Assembly (NCBI RefSeq): GCF_002407605.1
Contig: NZ_NXGV01000002.1
Span: 497,645 to 561,644 of the forward strand
DNA length: 64,000 bases
Origin: Marinobacter sp. ANT_B65
Lineage (GTDB): Bacteria; Pseudomonadota; Gammaproteobacteria; Pseudomonadales; Oleiphilaceae
Reading direction: 5' to 3'
Part shown: piece by piece, positions 45,255-55,037 of the stretch
How positions within the stretch are numbered: position 1 is the first letter of the stretch
Layout: each line of letters starts with the position of its first letter
Notes under the pieces: generated by a model
The model's database searches: none
The model's input: the letters and a program-made list of their open reading frames with translations, nothing else
Told to the model about the DNA's origin: nothing
Program-made: the position numbers and the translations under genes

Positions 45255-46931
45255 ATGAATTTTTTGAACCACCTGCATATACGAACCCGTTTGCTACTGG
45301 CTGTTCTGATACCAGTGCTTGTTACAGCCGCGACTGTAGCCTGGATTTCAGTCAGTCAGATACAGGCTAATGGAGAGGCAGAGTTACAGCGCCTTGAATC
45401 CAGTCTTCTGGATGCCCGGAAACTGGGCCTGAAAAACCTGATTGATGCCGCCAAAGCGGTGGTTCTGGAAGCGAAAAATAATCCGGCACTGTCTGAAGAC
45501 GAAGCGAAGGCCCAGGCAGCGTCCCGCATACGTGCCATAAGGTTTGAAAAGACCAATTACGTTTTTGCATACACGCGGGACGTATACAACCTTGCCTATG
45601 CTCCTGATCCTTCAAAAGAAGGTCCGAGCAGTAACCCCAGGCTCAGAGGGCTAGTAGAGGATCTTTTCAGTGCAGGGGCATCCGGAGGTTACTACGGTTA
45701 CGACTGGATGAATCCGGCATCCGGTAACGAAGAGCCCAAGGTGTCCTACTCCACGATTATCCCGGGGTGGGACTGGATGATTGGATCGGGTGTCTACATT
45801 ACCGATATTGATCGAAAAGTCGCGGCTGCCCGCCTGGAAATCGAAGAAAATATCGTTTCAACACTCGGCTTTATCCTGCTTGTTACCGCCATCGTTGTGT
45901 TCATCTCCTTGGTAATAGGTGTTTTGGTTGGCCGCACAGTAACCAGGCCCTTGAGAAACGTCAGTGAGATGATGAAGGAAATTGCTGATGGAGAGGGTGA
46001 CCTGCGCCAGCGTTTACCGGAAGAAGGTACGGATGAAATTTCGGAGTTGGGTCGTCGTTTCAATGCCTTTGTTATCAAAATCCAGACGACTATCCGGGAG
46101 GTCGGTGCGACAACGGATCAGGTGGCATCTGCTGCTGAAGAGTTGAGTCGCGTAGCGAATGAAACGCGGGCATCTGTGCAGGAACAAGGGTCCGAAACAG
46201 ACCAGATTGCCTCTGCAATAACTGAGATGGCAGCAACCATTCAGCAGATTGCCGGTAACGCCAGCGAAGTTGAAAGTGCTGCATCGGATGCAGACCGGAT
46301 GGCCCGGGATGGCGGCGAAACCATTGCCAGTGCGCAGGGCGCTGTAAACAAGCTGTCAGAAGAAATTCAGGAAAGTGCTGTCAGTATCAATGCTCTGGCT
46401 GAAAAGTCAGACGATATCCAGAGGGTCCTGGATGTGATCCGGGCGGTCACTGAACAGACCAATCTGCTTGCACTGAACGCGGCAATTGAGGCTGCCAGAG
46501 CAGGTGACCATGGTCGCGGATTCTCGGTAGTTGCAGATGAAGTGCGCCAGCTTGCCCGGCGCAGTGCGGAATCTGCAGATCAGATCCGTGAAATGATCGA
46601 TGGCTTTGTGAGCGAGACCCGCTCGGCGGTTGAGCGGATGAACAGCTCCCGGGACCGATCATCTGAAACAGTGGAGCGGATTAACCACGCGACGGGCGCC
46701 CTGACGACCATTGAGAAATCCGTCGGACAGATTCACGATCAGGTTACCCAGATAGCAACCGCGGCAGAGCAGCAAAGCCAGGTGGCGGACGAAATTAATC
46801 AGAACGTGGTACGCATTGTTGATGCAGCACAGCGCAGCGATACAGGTGTTACTCAGACGAATGAGGCCAGCCTTGAGTTGGCACGACTGGGTGAAAGTCT
46901 GCGGGATCTGGTGAGCCGCTTTAAGGTCTGA
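45255..46931 (+). CDS. Methyl-accepting chemotaxis protein with single Cache domain
   Basis: A 558-residue chemoreceptor. Membrane helices at about 13-33 and 195-218 enclose a periplasmic single Cache domain ([27 protein letters not shown], then [17 protein letters not shown]) that typically senses small carboxylates. A HAMP domain follows at about 220-275, then a long helical signalling hairpin whose tip ([24 protein letters not shown]) is fully conserved. No CheR-docking pentapeptide is seen at the end. No che gene is nearby. A strong hairpin begins at the stop codon. Confidence 0.93.
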   Translation: MNFLNHLHIRTRLLLAVLIPVLVTAATVAWISVSQIQANGEAELQRLESSLLDARKLGLKNLIDAAKAVVLEAKNNPALSEDEAKAQAASRIRAIRFEKTNYVFAYTRDVYNLAYAPDPSKEGPSSNPRLRGLVEDLFSAGASGGYYGYDWMNPASGNEEPKVSYSTIIPGWDWMIGSGVYITDIDRKVAAARLEIEENIVSTLGFILLVTAIVVFISLVIGVLVGRTVTRPLRNVSEMMKEIADGEGDLRQRLPEEGTDEISELGRRFNAFVIKIQTTIREVGATTDQVASAAEELSRVANETRASVQEQGSETDQIASAITEMAATIQQIAGNASEVESAASDADRMARDGGETIASAQGAVNKLSEEIQESAVSINALAEKSDDIQRVLDVIRAVTEQTNLLALNAAIEAARAGDHGRGFSVVADEVRQLARRSAESADQIREMIDGFVSETRSAVERMNSSRDRSSETVERINHATGALTTIEKSVGQIHDQVTQIATAAEQQSQVADEINQNVVRIVDAAQRSDTGVTQTNEASLELARLGESLRDLVSRFKV

Positions 46932-46962
46932 TTCAGGCATTACAGGTTCTGTATGCCTGAAT
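46931..46962 (+). terminator. Hairpin directly after the chemoreceptor gene
   Basis: ATTCAGGCA-T-TACAG pairs with CTGTATGCCTGAAT, giving a 14-base stem with one bulged T and a GTT loop. It begins on the last base of the stop codon. There is no T-run after it, so it may be a weak terminator or a transcript-end stabiliser. Confidence 0.6.
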
Positions 46963-47051
46963 ACGATAGAACAACTCTTGGCGCAGGGTGTCATCACGGG
47001 CTAAGATTATGGGCGCTTTTGCGATAAAGATATAACATAACAACACGATAA

Positions 47052-48131
47052 ATGGTGCTAACGATGATGACTCGTCTTTTCAGAATGGCCGCGGCGACGC
47101 TGCTGTTCTCTGTTAGTTCGCTCGGCATAGCCGCAGAAAACTACACTCTGCGCCTTGCGCAAACCTGGGGGCCCAACTCGCCAATTCTTGGGGAAACCAC
47201 CGAGAACATGGCAAAAATGGCCGAAGAAATGTCTGGCGGACGCCTGAAAATCCGTATCGACAGCTCCAACAAGCATAAAGCGCCTTTTGGCATTTTTGAT
47301 CTGGTGCGTAATGGTCAGTACGACATGGGACACACGGCCTCTTATTACTACAAGGGCACCATTCCCAATGCGATGTACTTCACCACAATACCCTTTGGCC
47401 TGATTGCGCCGGAAATGTATGCCTGGTTTTACCACGATAAAGGCATGGAGTTGATGCAGAAGGTCTACGAACCATACGGCCTGCTCTCCTTTCCTGGCGG
47501 TAATACCGGCAACCAGATGGGCGGCTGGTTCAACAAAGAGATCAACTCTGTAGAGGATCTCAAAGGCCTCAAAATGCGCACCCCGGGGTTTGCGGGTGAA
47601 GTAATGGCCGAGCTTGGCGTAGCAGTAACCAACCTGCCTCCCGGTGAGCTTTACACGGCGCTTGAGCGCGGTACGGTTGACGCGGTTGAGTGGGTAGGGC
47701 CGGCTCTTGACTTCCCTATGGGCTTCCACCAGATTGCAAAGTACTACTACTCAGGCTGGCAGGAGCCAGGTGCGGAAGTACAGTTCCTTATTAACCAGAA
47801 AAGCTGGGATAAACTGCCGAAAGACCTGCAGGCAATTCTGCGCGTAGCCATGCGGACTGCCGCTTACGATATGTACATCCAGACCACTCACGACAGCGGT
47901 GTAGCCTGGGATCGTATGAAAGAAGATTATCCGGATGTAACGCACAAGACATTCCCACCGGAAGTTATCGAAGCGATGCGCGCAGCGACCAACAAGCTGC
48001 TGGCTGAAGCCGCTGCAAAAGATGAGCTGGCAAAGGAAATTATTGACTCTCATTTCGGCTACCTGAAACAGGTCCGTCAATGGACCAATATTTCAGATAA
48101 GGCCTATCTCGACAGCGTTGCTGGCGAATAA
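47052..48131 (+). CDS. Orphan TRAP-type DctP solute-binding protein
   Basis: A 359-residue periplasmic protein with a signal peptide (cleavage after GIAA, about residue 28) and the DctP fold: ENYTLRLAQTWGPNSP at the mature N-terminus, then PGFAGEVMAELGVAVTNLPPGELYTALERGTVDAVEWVGP. The last block is typical of the mannitol/chloroaromatic or 2-oxo-acid subgroup. The membrane subunits DctQ and DctM are not adjacent; those 8-9 kb downstream belong to the tea operon with its own binding protein. ATG codons at 47064 and 47067 are alternative starts. A terminator follows. Confidence 0.88.
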   Translation: MVLTMMTRLFRMAAATLLFSVSSLGIAAENYTLRLAQTWGPNSPILGETTENMAKMAEEMSGGRLKIRIDSSNKHKAPFGIFDLVRNGQYDMGHTASYYYKGTIPNAMYFTTIPFGLIAPEMYAWFYHDKGMELMQKVYEPYGLLSFPGGNTGNQMGGWFNKEINSVEDLKGLKMRTPGFAGEVMAELGVAVTNLPPGELYTALERGTVDAVEWVGPALDFPMGFHQIAKYYYSGWQEPGAEVQFLINQKSWDKLPKDLQAILRVAMRTAAYDMYIQTTHDSGVAWDRMKEDYPDVTHKTFPPEVIEAMRAATNKLLAEAAAKDELAKEIIDSHFGYLKQVRQWTNISDKAYLDSVAGE

Positions 48132-48144
48132 AACCTTCCAGAAG

Positions 48145-48176
48145 ACCCCGGCTGCCTCAGCAGTCGGGTACTTTTT
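48145..48176 (+). terminator. Intrinsic terminator after the TRAP binding protein
   Basis: CCCGGCTGC pairs with GCAGTCGGG (one G-T wobble) around a short CTCA loop, followed by TTTTT at 48172-48176. It separates the binding-protein gene from potA. Confidence 0.8.
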
Positions 48177-48331
48177 AAAGCAAAACCTCCCCCGCATAAA
48201 TGTCACATTTGCCCAATCTGGGCTCTTCGGGTAGTACCCGGATGAATATTATTGTGTAAAAAAACGACACTGGCCTTTTTATGTAACGCTCTTTCTGAAA
48301 AAATACGCCGCTTATTATCTGGACCGGGCTG

Positions 48332-49468
48332 ATGACTAAAACACTCCTATCGCTGAGCGGTATCAGCAAGCAGTTTGACGGTAAAACCGTACTGGATGAG
48401 CTCAGTCTGGCAATTGACGATGGCGAATTCATCACCCTTCTTGGGCCATCTGGCTGTGGTAAAACCACCCTTTTGCGCATGATGGCAGGCTTTGAACTCC
48501 CTGATCAGGGCAGCGTTACCCTGTCTGGTGTGGATATAACCCAGATGCCGCCAGAAACCCGCCCGTTAAATACGGTTTTCCAGAATTACGCGCTGTTTCC
48601 ACACATGTCGGTTTTCGACAATGTGGCCTATGGCCTGAAGATGGAGAAGCGGCCGAAAGCGGAAATACGCGAGAGGGTTAAGGAAGTTCTGGCCATGGTC
48701 CAGCTGGAGGACTTTGCCGGACGTAAACCGCACCAACTCTCCGGCGGCCAGCAACAGAGGGTCGCAATCGCTCGCGCAGTGGTCAAGCGGCCCAAAATGC
48801 TGTTACTGGATGAACCTCTCTCGGCGCTGGACTACAAACTGCGCCGCACCATGCAGGTAGAGCTCAAGCGGCTCCAGCGTGAGCTGGGCATCACCTTCGT
48901 GTTCGTCACTCATGATCAGGAAGAAGCGCTGTCGATGTCTGATCGTATCGTGGTGCTCAAGGATGGCTATATTCAGCAGCTTGGCACGCCTCGGGAAGTC
49001 TATGAACGCCCGGCGAACGTTTTTACAGCGCGGTTTGTGGGCCAGACCAACTTTTTCCCCGGCCGCGTTACCAAAATTGAGGGTGAGCGCATCAGTGTGG
49101 ATGTGTTTGGCCTGAACCGGGAACTGAGCAAGCCATCGTTCCGCGTTGCGATGAATCAGTCATTGCATGTTTTGCTGCGCCCGGAAGATATCCGGGTACT
49201 TGCACCGGATGACACTGAGGGTGTCGCAGGCAAGATCGTAGAGCGCAACTACAAAGGCAGTACTCTGGACTCGGTTATCGAACTGGAGGATGGCAGCCAT
49301 GTAATGGCCAGCGAATTCTTTGACGAGGACGATCCAACGTTCGATTACAGTATTGGCGAGCCGGTGCGCGTAAGTTGGGTAGATGGCTGGGAATGGTTGC
49401 TGGCAGAAGAGGGTGACGAGCCGTTGACCGACGAAGAGGAGCTGGCAGCCGATGATGCAGAGCATTAA
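48332..49468 (+). CDS. potA: Spermidine/putrescine ABC transporter ATPase
   Basis: A 378-residue ABC ATPase. Walker [10 protein letters not shown] (about 38-46), a Q-loop, LSGGQQQR signature, Walker [12 protein letters not shown] and the switch His in FVTHDQEEA are all present. A C-terminal TOBE-type domain (from about 240) is typical of PotA/FbpC importers. The last residues are strongly acidic. Its 3' end overlaps potB by 17 bases, and the order potA-B-C-D with overlaps shows one operon. Polyamine import is assigned from the whole gene set rather than this subunit alone. Confidence 0.93.
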   Translation: MTKTLLSLSGISKQFDGKTVLDELSLAIDDGEFITLLGPSGCGKTTLLRMMAGFELPDQGSVTLSGVDITQMPPETRPLNTVFQNYALFPHMSVFDNVAYGLKMEKRPKAEIRERVKEVLAMVQLEDFAGRKPHQLSGGQQQRVAIARAVVKRPKMLLLDEPLSALDYKLRRTMQVELKRLQRELGITFVFVTHDQEEALSMSDRIVVLKDGYIQQLGTPREVYERPANVFTARFVGQTNFFPGRVTKIEGERISVDVFGLNRELSKPSFRVAMNQSLHVLLRPEDIRVLAPDDTEGVAGKIVERNYKGSTLDSVIELEDGSHVMASEFFDEDDPTFDYSIGEPVRVSWVDGWEWLLAEEGDEPLTDEEELAADDAEH

Positions 49469-50312
49469 GCAACAGCCGTTCAGAGCGGCTGTTCTGGTGC
49501 TGGTATGGGGGTGGCTGCTGTTCCTGGTGCTTGCACCCAACCTGCTGGTACTGGGGGCGAGTGTGATGACACGAAACCCCGGAACCTTCATTTCCCTGCC
49601 ATTGAACCTGGATGCATACCGGCAGCTGTTCAACCCCCTGTATCTGGAGGTATTTCTTCATTCCCTGTACATGGCAACAATGACCACGCTGGCGTGCCTG
49701 CTGATTGGCTATCCTTTCGCCTGGGCTTTGTCGCGAGTGGAAAAACGGCGGCAGATGCTGCTGATTTTTCTTTTGATTGTGCCTTTCTGGACAAACTCTC
49801 TGGTACGAACCTACGCTTTGAAGCTGATTCTGGCTACCAACGGCTTGTTGAACAGTGCTCTGATGTCCCTGGGCGCAATCGATGAGCCAGCACAGCTTTT
49901 GTACACGGAAGGTGCGGTGATCGTGGGCCTGGTGTATCTCTTGCTACCGTTCATGATTCTGCCGCTGTATTCAGTATTTGAGGATCTGCGCGAGGACGTT
50001 CTGCTGGCCTCTCACGACCTGGGCGCCGGCCGGTTTGCTACCTTCAAAAACGTTATAGTGCCCTTGACGCTGCCCGGGGTTCTGGCCGGGGTCATGCTGG
50101 TATTGCTGCCCGCCATGGGGCTGTTCTTTGTACCTGATATTCTGGGAGGTTCGCGCAACCTGCTGGTGGGTAACGTAATTAAAAACCAGTTTCTGGATGC
50201 CCGGAACTGGCCGTTTGGCGCAGCCGCCAGCATCGTTCTGACGGTCACTATGGCGTTGCTGATGTTTGCTCACCGGCTGAGCAAACGCCGCCTGGGCGAG
50301 GAGGGTGCCTGA
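49452..50312 (+). CDS. potB: Polyamine ABC transporter permease PotB
   Basis: A 286-residue inner-membrane permease with six hydrophobic segments. The EAA-type coupling loop that docks with PotA is visible as [24 protein letters not shown] near residue 190. The N-terminus overlaps the end of potA, and the last base of its stop is the first base of the potC start, so translation should be coupled. Confidence 0.92.
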   Translation: MMQSIKQQPFRAAVLVLVWGWLLFLVLAPNLLVLGASVMTRNPGTFISLPLNLDAYRQLFNPLYLEVFLHSLYMATMTTLACLLIGYPFAWALSRVEKRRQMLLIFLLIVPFWTNSLVRTYALKLILATNGLLNSALMSLGAIDEPAQLLYTEGAVIVGLVYLLLPFMILPLYSVFEDLREDVLLASHDLGAGRFATFKNVIVPLTLPGVLAGVMLVLLPAMGLFFVPDILGGSRNLLVGNVIKNQFLDARNWPFGAAASIVLTVTMALLMFAHRLSKRRLGEEGA

Positions 50313-51079
50313 TGCGATGGCTTCCCCGTAGTTACCTCACGTTGGTATACCTGCTCTTGTATGTGCCGATTATTGTGCTGGTGGTGTTTTCCTTCAACGA
50401 CTCGCGCACCGGTTATAACTGGGGCGGCCTTAGCCTGCGCTGGTACGAATCGCTGTTCAATAACCAGGCCATGGTGCAGGCCATGTGGAATTCGTTGTGG
50501 CTGGCGCTTACGGCCGCCACTGTATCCACTCTGATCGGGGCTCTGACCGCGCTGGCTCTGCACCGCTACCGTTTTCGTGGCAAGAAAGTCCTGAATGGCA
50601 TGCTGTTTGTTGTCATGATGTCGCCGGAAATCGTGCTGGCCATCTCATTGCTCGGGCTGTTTCTGTTGTTGGGACTGCACCTTGGATACGTATCGCTGCT
50701 GTTGGCTCACGTTACTTTCTGTCTGCCGTTCGTGGTGATTACAGTGATGGCCCGGCTGGCTGGTTTTGATGAGCGCTTGCCGGAAGCTGCGCGGGATCTT
50801 GGCGCCAGCGATTTTACAATGACCAGAACTGTACTGATCCCGGTTATCATGCCGGCATTGATGGCTGGCTGGCTGCTCGGCTTTACGCTGTCCATGGATG
50901 ACGTTGTTGTGAGTAGTTTTGTGAGCGGACCAAGTTATGAAATTCTTCCTCTGCGCATCTACTCTATGGTGCGCGTAGGTCTGAAGCCTGAAGTAAATGC
51001 ACTGGGTACTCTGTTACTGGTGTTTTCACTGGTGATGCTGATGTTGTCGCAATGGATTCTTTCAAGGAGTAAACAATGA
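50312..51079 (+). CDS. potC: Polyamine ABC transporter permease PotC
   Basis: The second permease subunit, 255 residues with six hydrophobic segments. VVFSFNDSRTGYNWGGLSLRWYESLF at the start is characteristic of PotC, and the coupling loop reads EAARDLGASDFTMTRTVLIP. It overlaps potB by one base and potD by four (ATGA). Confidence 0.93.
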   Translation: MRWLPRSYLTLVYLLLYVPIIVLVVFSFNDSRTGYNWGGLSLRWYESLFNNQAMVQAMWNSLWLALTAATVSTLIGALTALALHRYRFRGKKVLNGMLFVVMMSPEIVLAISLLGLFLLLGLHLGYVSLLLAHVTFCLPFVVITVMARLAGFDERLPEAARDLGASDFTMTRTVLIPVIMPALMAGWLLGFTLSMDDVVVSSFVSGPSYEILPLRIYSMVRVGLKPEVNALGTLLLVFSLVMLMLSQWILSRSKQ

Positions 51080-52116
51080 AGAAACTCGCACTGGCCGGCA
51101 TGCTGGCACTGGGCCTGACGGGCTGCAGTTCCGATGATCCGCAGGTACTGAACCTGTATAACTGGTCGGAATATATGCCCCAGGAAGTACTGACCCGCTT
51201 TCAGGAAGAAACCGGAATTCAGGTGGTCTATACCACTTACGACAGCAACGAAGCCATGTACGCCCGCCTGAAACTGCTGGATGAGAGTGCTGCCTATGAT
51301 CTTGCGGTGCCTTCTACATACTACGTCAGCAAAATGCGTAATGAAGGGCTGCTGCTGCCCATCGACAAAAGCAAGATCAGTGGGCTTGATCAGGTTGACC
51401 CTGAGCTTACTGGCCTGGACATTGATCCGGGCAACCAGTTCAGCGTCCCTTACCTCTGGGGCACAACGGGTATTGGTGTCGATACTGCAGATATTGACGG
51501 TGAGCCGGTTACTGCCTGGAGCGATCTCTGGGACGAGCGTTTCAAGGGCCGGGTAAACCTGACAAACGACATGCGTGAAGTCTTCCACATGGGCCTGCGT
51601 GTTCTCGGATACTCTGGTAACAGTACCGATCCGCAACAGATCGAAGAAGCCTATGAAAAGCTGACAGAGCTGATGCCTTCCGTAAGAACCTTTAATTCAG
51701 ATGCGCCACGCATGCCTTTTCTGGAAGGGGAGGCTGATGTAGGTATGATCTGGAATGGCGAGGCCGTCATGGGGAGAGAAAGCATGGAGTCGCTTGAGTA
51801 TGTGTATCCGGAAGAAGGCGTTATTGTCTGGCTGGACAGTTTTGTGATTCCGAAGAATGCCAAAAACCCGGAAGCTGCCCACAAATTCATCAGTTTTGTG
51901 CTGCAGCCGGAAATTGCTGCACTGATCAGCGAAGATATCGGCTATGCCACACCGGTACTGGCTGCCCGTGAGTTGCTAGACGAAGAGGTTGCAGGAGATC
52001 GTGCCAGCTACCCTGGATCGGAAGATATGGTGAATGCCGAGTTTCAGACAGATCTCGGTGATGAAGCCTTGCAGGTATATGCCAGGTATTGGGAAAAGCT
52101 GAAGTCCGGGCTGTAA
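51076..52116 (+). CDS. potD: Polyamine-binding lipoprotein PotD
   Basis: A 346-residue periplasmic binding protein. The signal ends in the lipobox LTGC with Cys17 as the lipidated residue, so it is tethered to a membrane. The mature part opens with VLNLYNWSEYMPQEVL, the hallmark of PotD/PotF, and includes aromatic and acidic residues expected to cage a polyamine. A lipoprotein form is unlike E. coli PotD, which is soluble. A very strong terminator follows the stop. Confidence 0.93.
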   Translation: MKKLALAGMLALGLTGCSSDDPQVLNLYNWSEYMPQEVLTRFQEETGIQVVYTTYDSNEAMYARLKLLDESAAYDLAVPSTYYVSKMRNEGLLLPIDKSKISGLDQVDPELTGLDIDPGNQFSVPYLWGTTGIGVDTADIDGEPVTAWSDLWDERFKGRVNLTNDMREVFHMGLRVLGYSGNSTDPQQIEEAYEKLTELMPSVRTFNSDAPRMPFLEGEADVGMIWNGEAVMGRESMESLEYVYPEEGVIVWLDSFVIPKNAKNPEAAHKFISFVLQPEIAALISEDIGYATPVLAARELLDEEVAGDRASYPGSEDMVNAEFQTDLGDEALQVYARYWEKLKSGL

Positions 52117-52130
52117 AGACCCCTCTCCAG

Positions 52131-52183
52131 CCTGAGATGACAGGGTCTTCTCTTGCCCTGGCTCTGTCATCTCAGGTCGTTTT
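52131..52183 (+). terminator. Intrinsic terminator of the pot operon
   Basis: A perfect 13-base stem, CCTGAGATGACAG (52131-52143) with CTGTCATCTCAGG (52164-52176), a 20-base loop that can form a shorter AGGG/CCCT stem, and TTTT at 52180-52183. Confidence 0.88.
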
Positions 52184-52273
52184 ATGGGCTTTACTGTATT
52201 ATATTTGTACACGTATTGGGTAAGGTATTCTATACTTGCCGCCAACGCTCTAATTGGCAGGACCCCAGCGTCA

Positions 52274-54541
52274 ATGGCCACATCGTGTCTGAGCTTCCTG
52301 ATTATCGTGTTTGGTATTCTTTGCGGGTTCGGTCCTGCTGCCGCTGCAGTTGGGCCTCAGCCTGTGACCGAAGGTTGGGAATATCACTGGGGAGATTTTC
52401 CTTTTACTGCTGAAGGAGTGCCTGATTGGTCTGTTGCGCAACAGCCAGAGCAATGGCACTCCATTGATTTCCCTGCCAACCCCCCCGGCCGCGACGGTCG
52501 GGATCAGGTGTGGTATCGGGTAAATCTGCCCGCAGGTGACTGGCAGGCACCTGTTTTTTACGTTTTGAGTGTTGATCTGATTGTCCAGGCCTGGCTGGAT
52601 GGTGAAAAGATCTATCAATATGGAACTTTTGACAGGAATGGGCGTGGCAAGTTTGAAGGCTGGCCCTGGCATGAAATGCCATTGCCGGGGGATTACGAGA
52701 ACAAAACGCTCTATTTCCGTGTTTTCTCTGACTACAAGGATATCGGTTTCTGGGGTGAAATCGGCATTCTGGATCACTCGTCGCTCACTCTCCATATTCT
52801 TGAAAACTCTCTTGAAGCCTTGTTTGTTGCCACTTTTTCGTTGCTGGTAGCACTGCTCGCGCTGACCCTTTCCCTGCTTCAGGGGGGTAAGAAAACGTTT
52901 TCCAGTATCGCCCTGTTCGCACTGGCCTCATCTGTCATGCTGGTGGCAGAGAGTCCGGCCAGTCAGCTCATTATTTCTCACGCCCTTTTGTGGGATTACC
53001 TGGCCGCTGGAAGCTATTACCTGCTGCCTGTGGCCCTTGGGCTTATGCTGGATCAATGGCTCTCTACCCGCCCCTCCCGCCTGGCGATCAGCCTGATCTG
53101 GAAGCTGCACCTGGGTTACATGGTGGGTGCGCTGGGTCTGGCTTTGGCGGGGATAGTGCCTCTCTCGTCTACCTTTCCTGTGTTTGATGTTCTGCTCCTG
53201 ATTTCATTATCAGCCATGGGTATATTGACAGTGCCTCGCCTGCGATCATTTACCGGTGAACAGCAGGTACTTGTGATTGTGTGCGGTGTTTTTGGAGCCC
53301 TGCTCATCGCCGATATGGCAGTTGCGCATACTGTTTTGCCATGGGGGCAGGTCCCTGTCAGTTTTGGTCTGCTTGCCTTTACGCTGGCAGTTGTACTTAT
53401 CTCCTTGAGACACTATGCAGGCACTCAGAAAGCGCTGCAGGAGTTAACAGTGACTCTGGAACAACAGGTGGCGAATCGAACTGAAAAAGCAGAAACCCTT
53501 TTACGGAGGGAGCAGGCGAGGGCAGGTTTACTGGCATTCGAGAATGAGAAGAGCCAGGTGTTTGCGGGTATTGTTGCCGAACTACAGGCATGTGTCGGCC
53601 TGAATCAGGCGTTTCAGGTGCTCACCAAAGCAATGCCCAGGCTCTGTAGCCCGTTCAAGGGTATGATCTACCGGCAAACCGCCGGCAGCAGTTATGAGCG
53701 TCTCGTACACTGGGGTTATGGTGACGAGCCCCCGGAGTTTCCACCAGTTATTGCCACGCTTGATAAGCTGCCGGATCCGGTTCAACTGATGCCAGGGTCT
53801 GTGGAGGATGCTGAAGCGGCCAGGAGCTTGCAGGGATTACTGTGCTTTCCTGTCAATGTTGAATTCGCAAGCCATGGAACCGGGCTTGAAGGCTTGTTGT
53901 TGCTTGATGGCAGGAGTATCAGCAACTCCATATACACGGAATACGGCGCTGCACGGCTGATGACTTCCATGAATCTCGTTGCTGAACGCATCGGGATTAC
54001 ACTTTCTGGCATTTCCTTGAGGGAGGATCTGCAGCGCCTGTCATACGAAGATGCACTCACCGGCCTGAAAAACCGCCGGTATTTTGATCAGCTTTTTATG
54101 CATGAAACCGCCGTAGCGCTGCGTAACAGCTTGCCACTGTCGCTAATGCTTATGGATATCGATCATTTCAAGCATTTTAACGATACCCATGGTCACGAGG
54201 CGGGGGATATGGCCCTGAGGGCTTTTGCCTCGATACTGAAGACCCGTTTCCGTGGCAGTGATATTGTCTGTCGTTACGGGGGCGAAGAATTTGTGGTGAT
54301 TCTGCCAGGTTCAGATCTGGCGGGAGCCAAAGACCGTGCGGAAGAACTGTGTGAATCGGCAAGGAGAGAACCAGTGGTGTTTGAGGGCAACAACCTGGGC
54401 CATCTGACCGTTTCCATAGGTGTGGCTAACTGGCCGGAGAGTACGGACGAGCCGGGACAGTTGTTGAAGCTTGCAGATGAAACACTGTACCGGGCTAAAG
54501 CATGTGGACGCGATAATGTTGCGGTGTTTTCGGAGTCCTAG
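52274..54541 (+). CDS. 7TM-GAF-GGDEF membrane diguanylate cyclase
   Basis: About 755 residues. A signal-like hydrophobic N-terminus is followed by an extracytoplasmic beta-rich domain (about 25-185, similar to 7TMR-DISM sensory regions), seven membrane helices (about 190-390), a coiled-coil linker, a GAF-like domain (about 435-595) and a C-terminal GGDEF domain. The active loop is YGGEEF, and RGSD upstream is an intact I-site. The extracytoplasmic domain has aromatic patches that suggest carbohydrate or small-ligand binding. The frame is open from 52184, but that stretch overlaps the leader just after the pot terminator; ATG at 52274 gives a sensible membrane signal. A gene for a soluble partner is not seen. 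Confidence 0.88.
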   Translation: MATSCLSFLIIVFGILCGFGPAAAAVGPQPVTEGWEYHWGDFPFTAEGVPDWSVAQQPEQWHSIDFPANPPGRDGRDQVWYRVNLPAGDWQAPVFYVLSVDLIVQAWLDGEKIYQYGTFDRNGRGKFEGWPWHEMPLPGDYENKTLYFRVFSDYKDIGFWGEIGILDHSSLTLHILENSLEALFVATFSLLVALLALTLSLLQGGKKTFSSIALFALASSVMLVAESPASQLIISHALLWDYLAAGSYYLLPVALGLMLDQWLSTRPSRLAISLIWKLHLGYMVGALGLALAGIVPLSSTFPVFDVLLLISLSAMGILTVPRLRSFTGEQQVLVIVCGVFGALLIADMAVAHTVLPWGQVPVSFGLLAFTLAVVLISLRHYAGTQKALQELTVTLEQQVANRTEKAETLLRREQARAGLLAFENEKSQVFAGIVAELQACVGLNQAFQVLTKAMPRLCSPFKGMIYRQTAGSSYERLVHWGYGDEPPEFPPVIATLDKLPDPVQLMPGSVEDAEAARSLQGLLCFPVNVEFASHGTGLEGLLLLDGRSISNSIYTEYGAARLMTSMNLVAERIGITLSGISLREDLQRLSYEDALTGLKNRRYFDQLFMHETAVALRNSLPLSLMLMDIDHFKHFNDTHGHEAGDMALRAFASILKTRFRGSDIVCRYGGEEFVVILPGSDLAGAKDRAEELCESARREPVVFEGNNLGHLTVSIGVANWPESTDEPGQLLKLADETLYRAKACGRDNVAVFSES

Positions 54542-54558
54542 CCGGCGTCAGCCAGGTT

Positions 54559-55002
54559 TCATACCACAAGAACCGGGCACTTGGCGTGAGAGGCTACTCT
54601 GTGTGAAACGCTGCCGAGGATCATGCCGTCCTTATCGCTGTGAGTACCCCGGGTACCCACCACGATCAGATCAGCTTCCTTCTCCTGCGCGAATTTGATG
54701 ATGACCTTTGAAGGGCGTCCTGCTTTGACGAAGCCGCGCACTTTGGTGGCCCCATGCTCTTTCGCCATATCCTTGGCATGATTGACTACCCCTTTGGCGT
54801 ATTCTGAAAGAACCTTGTCCGGGATATCCATGTCCGCTGGCCGGCCGATGGAGAGCGATGCCTCAAACAGGCTATGGTGCTTGTAGACGCAGATAATAAA
54901 GATCTCCGCATCCGGGATCAGTTTTTGCAGGCCTATGGCCTTGTCCAAAGCCTTGAGTGAGGTTTTGGATCCGTCCACCGCTACCAGTATCCGCTTGAAC
55001 AT
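54559..55002 (-). CDS. teaD: Universal stress protein, TeaD-like
   Basis: A 147-residue UspA-type protein: ILVAVDGSKTS at the start and the ATP-binding loop GTRGTHSDKDGMILGSVSHRV at residues 116-136. Ten residues, not the usual nine, separate Gly119 from Gly130-Ser. In Halomonas elongata the protein in this position, TeaD, is an ATP-binding regulator that dampens ectoine uptake through TeaABC. The gene order binding protein, small permease, large permease, USP is identical here, and the spacing to teaC is 35 bases. The name is by synteny and family. Confidence 0.85.
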   Translation of the reverse strand: MFKRILVAVDGSKTSLKALDKAIGLQKLIPDAEIFIICVYKHHSLFEASLSIGRPADMDIPDKVLSEYAKGVVNHAKDMAKEHGATKVRGFVKAGRPSKVIIKFAQEKEADLIVVGTRGTHSDKDGMILGSVSHRVASHAKCPVLVV

Positions 55003-55037
55003 CGTTTTCTCCTTGAAAGTCCAGATCCGGTTATCTG

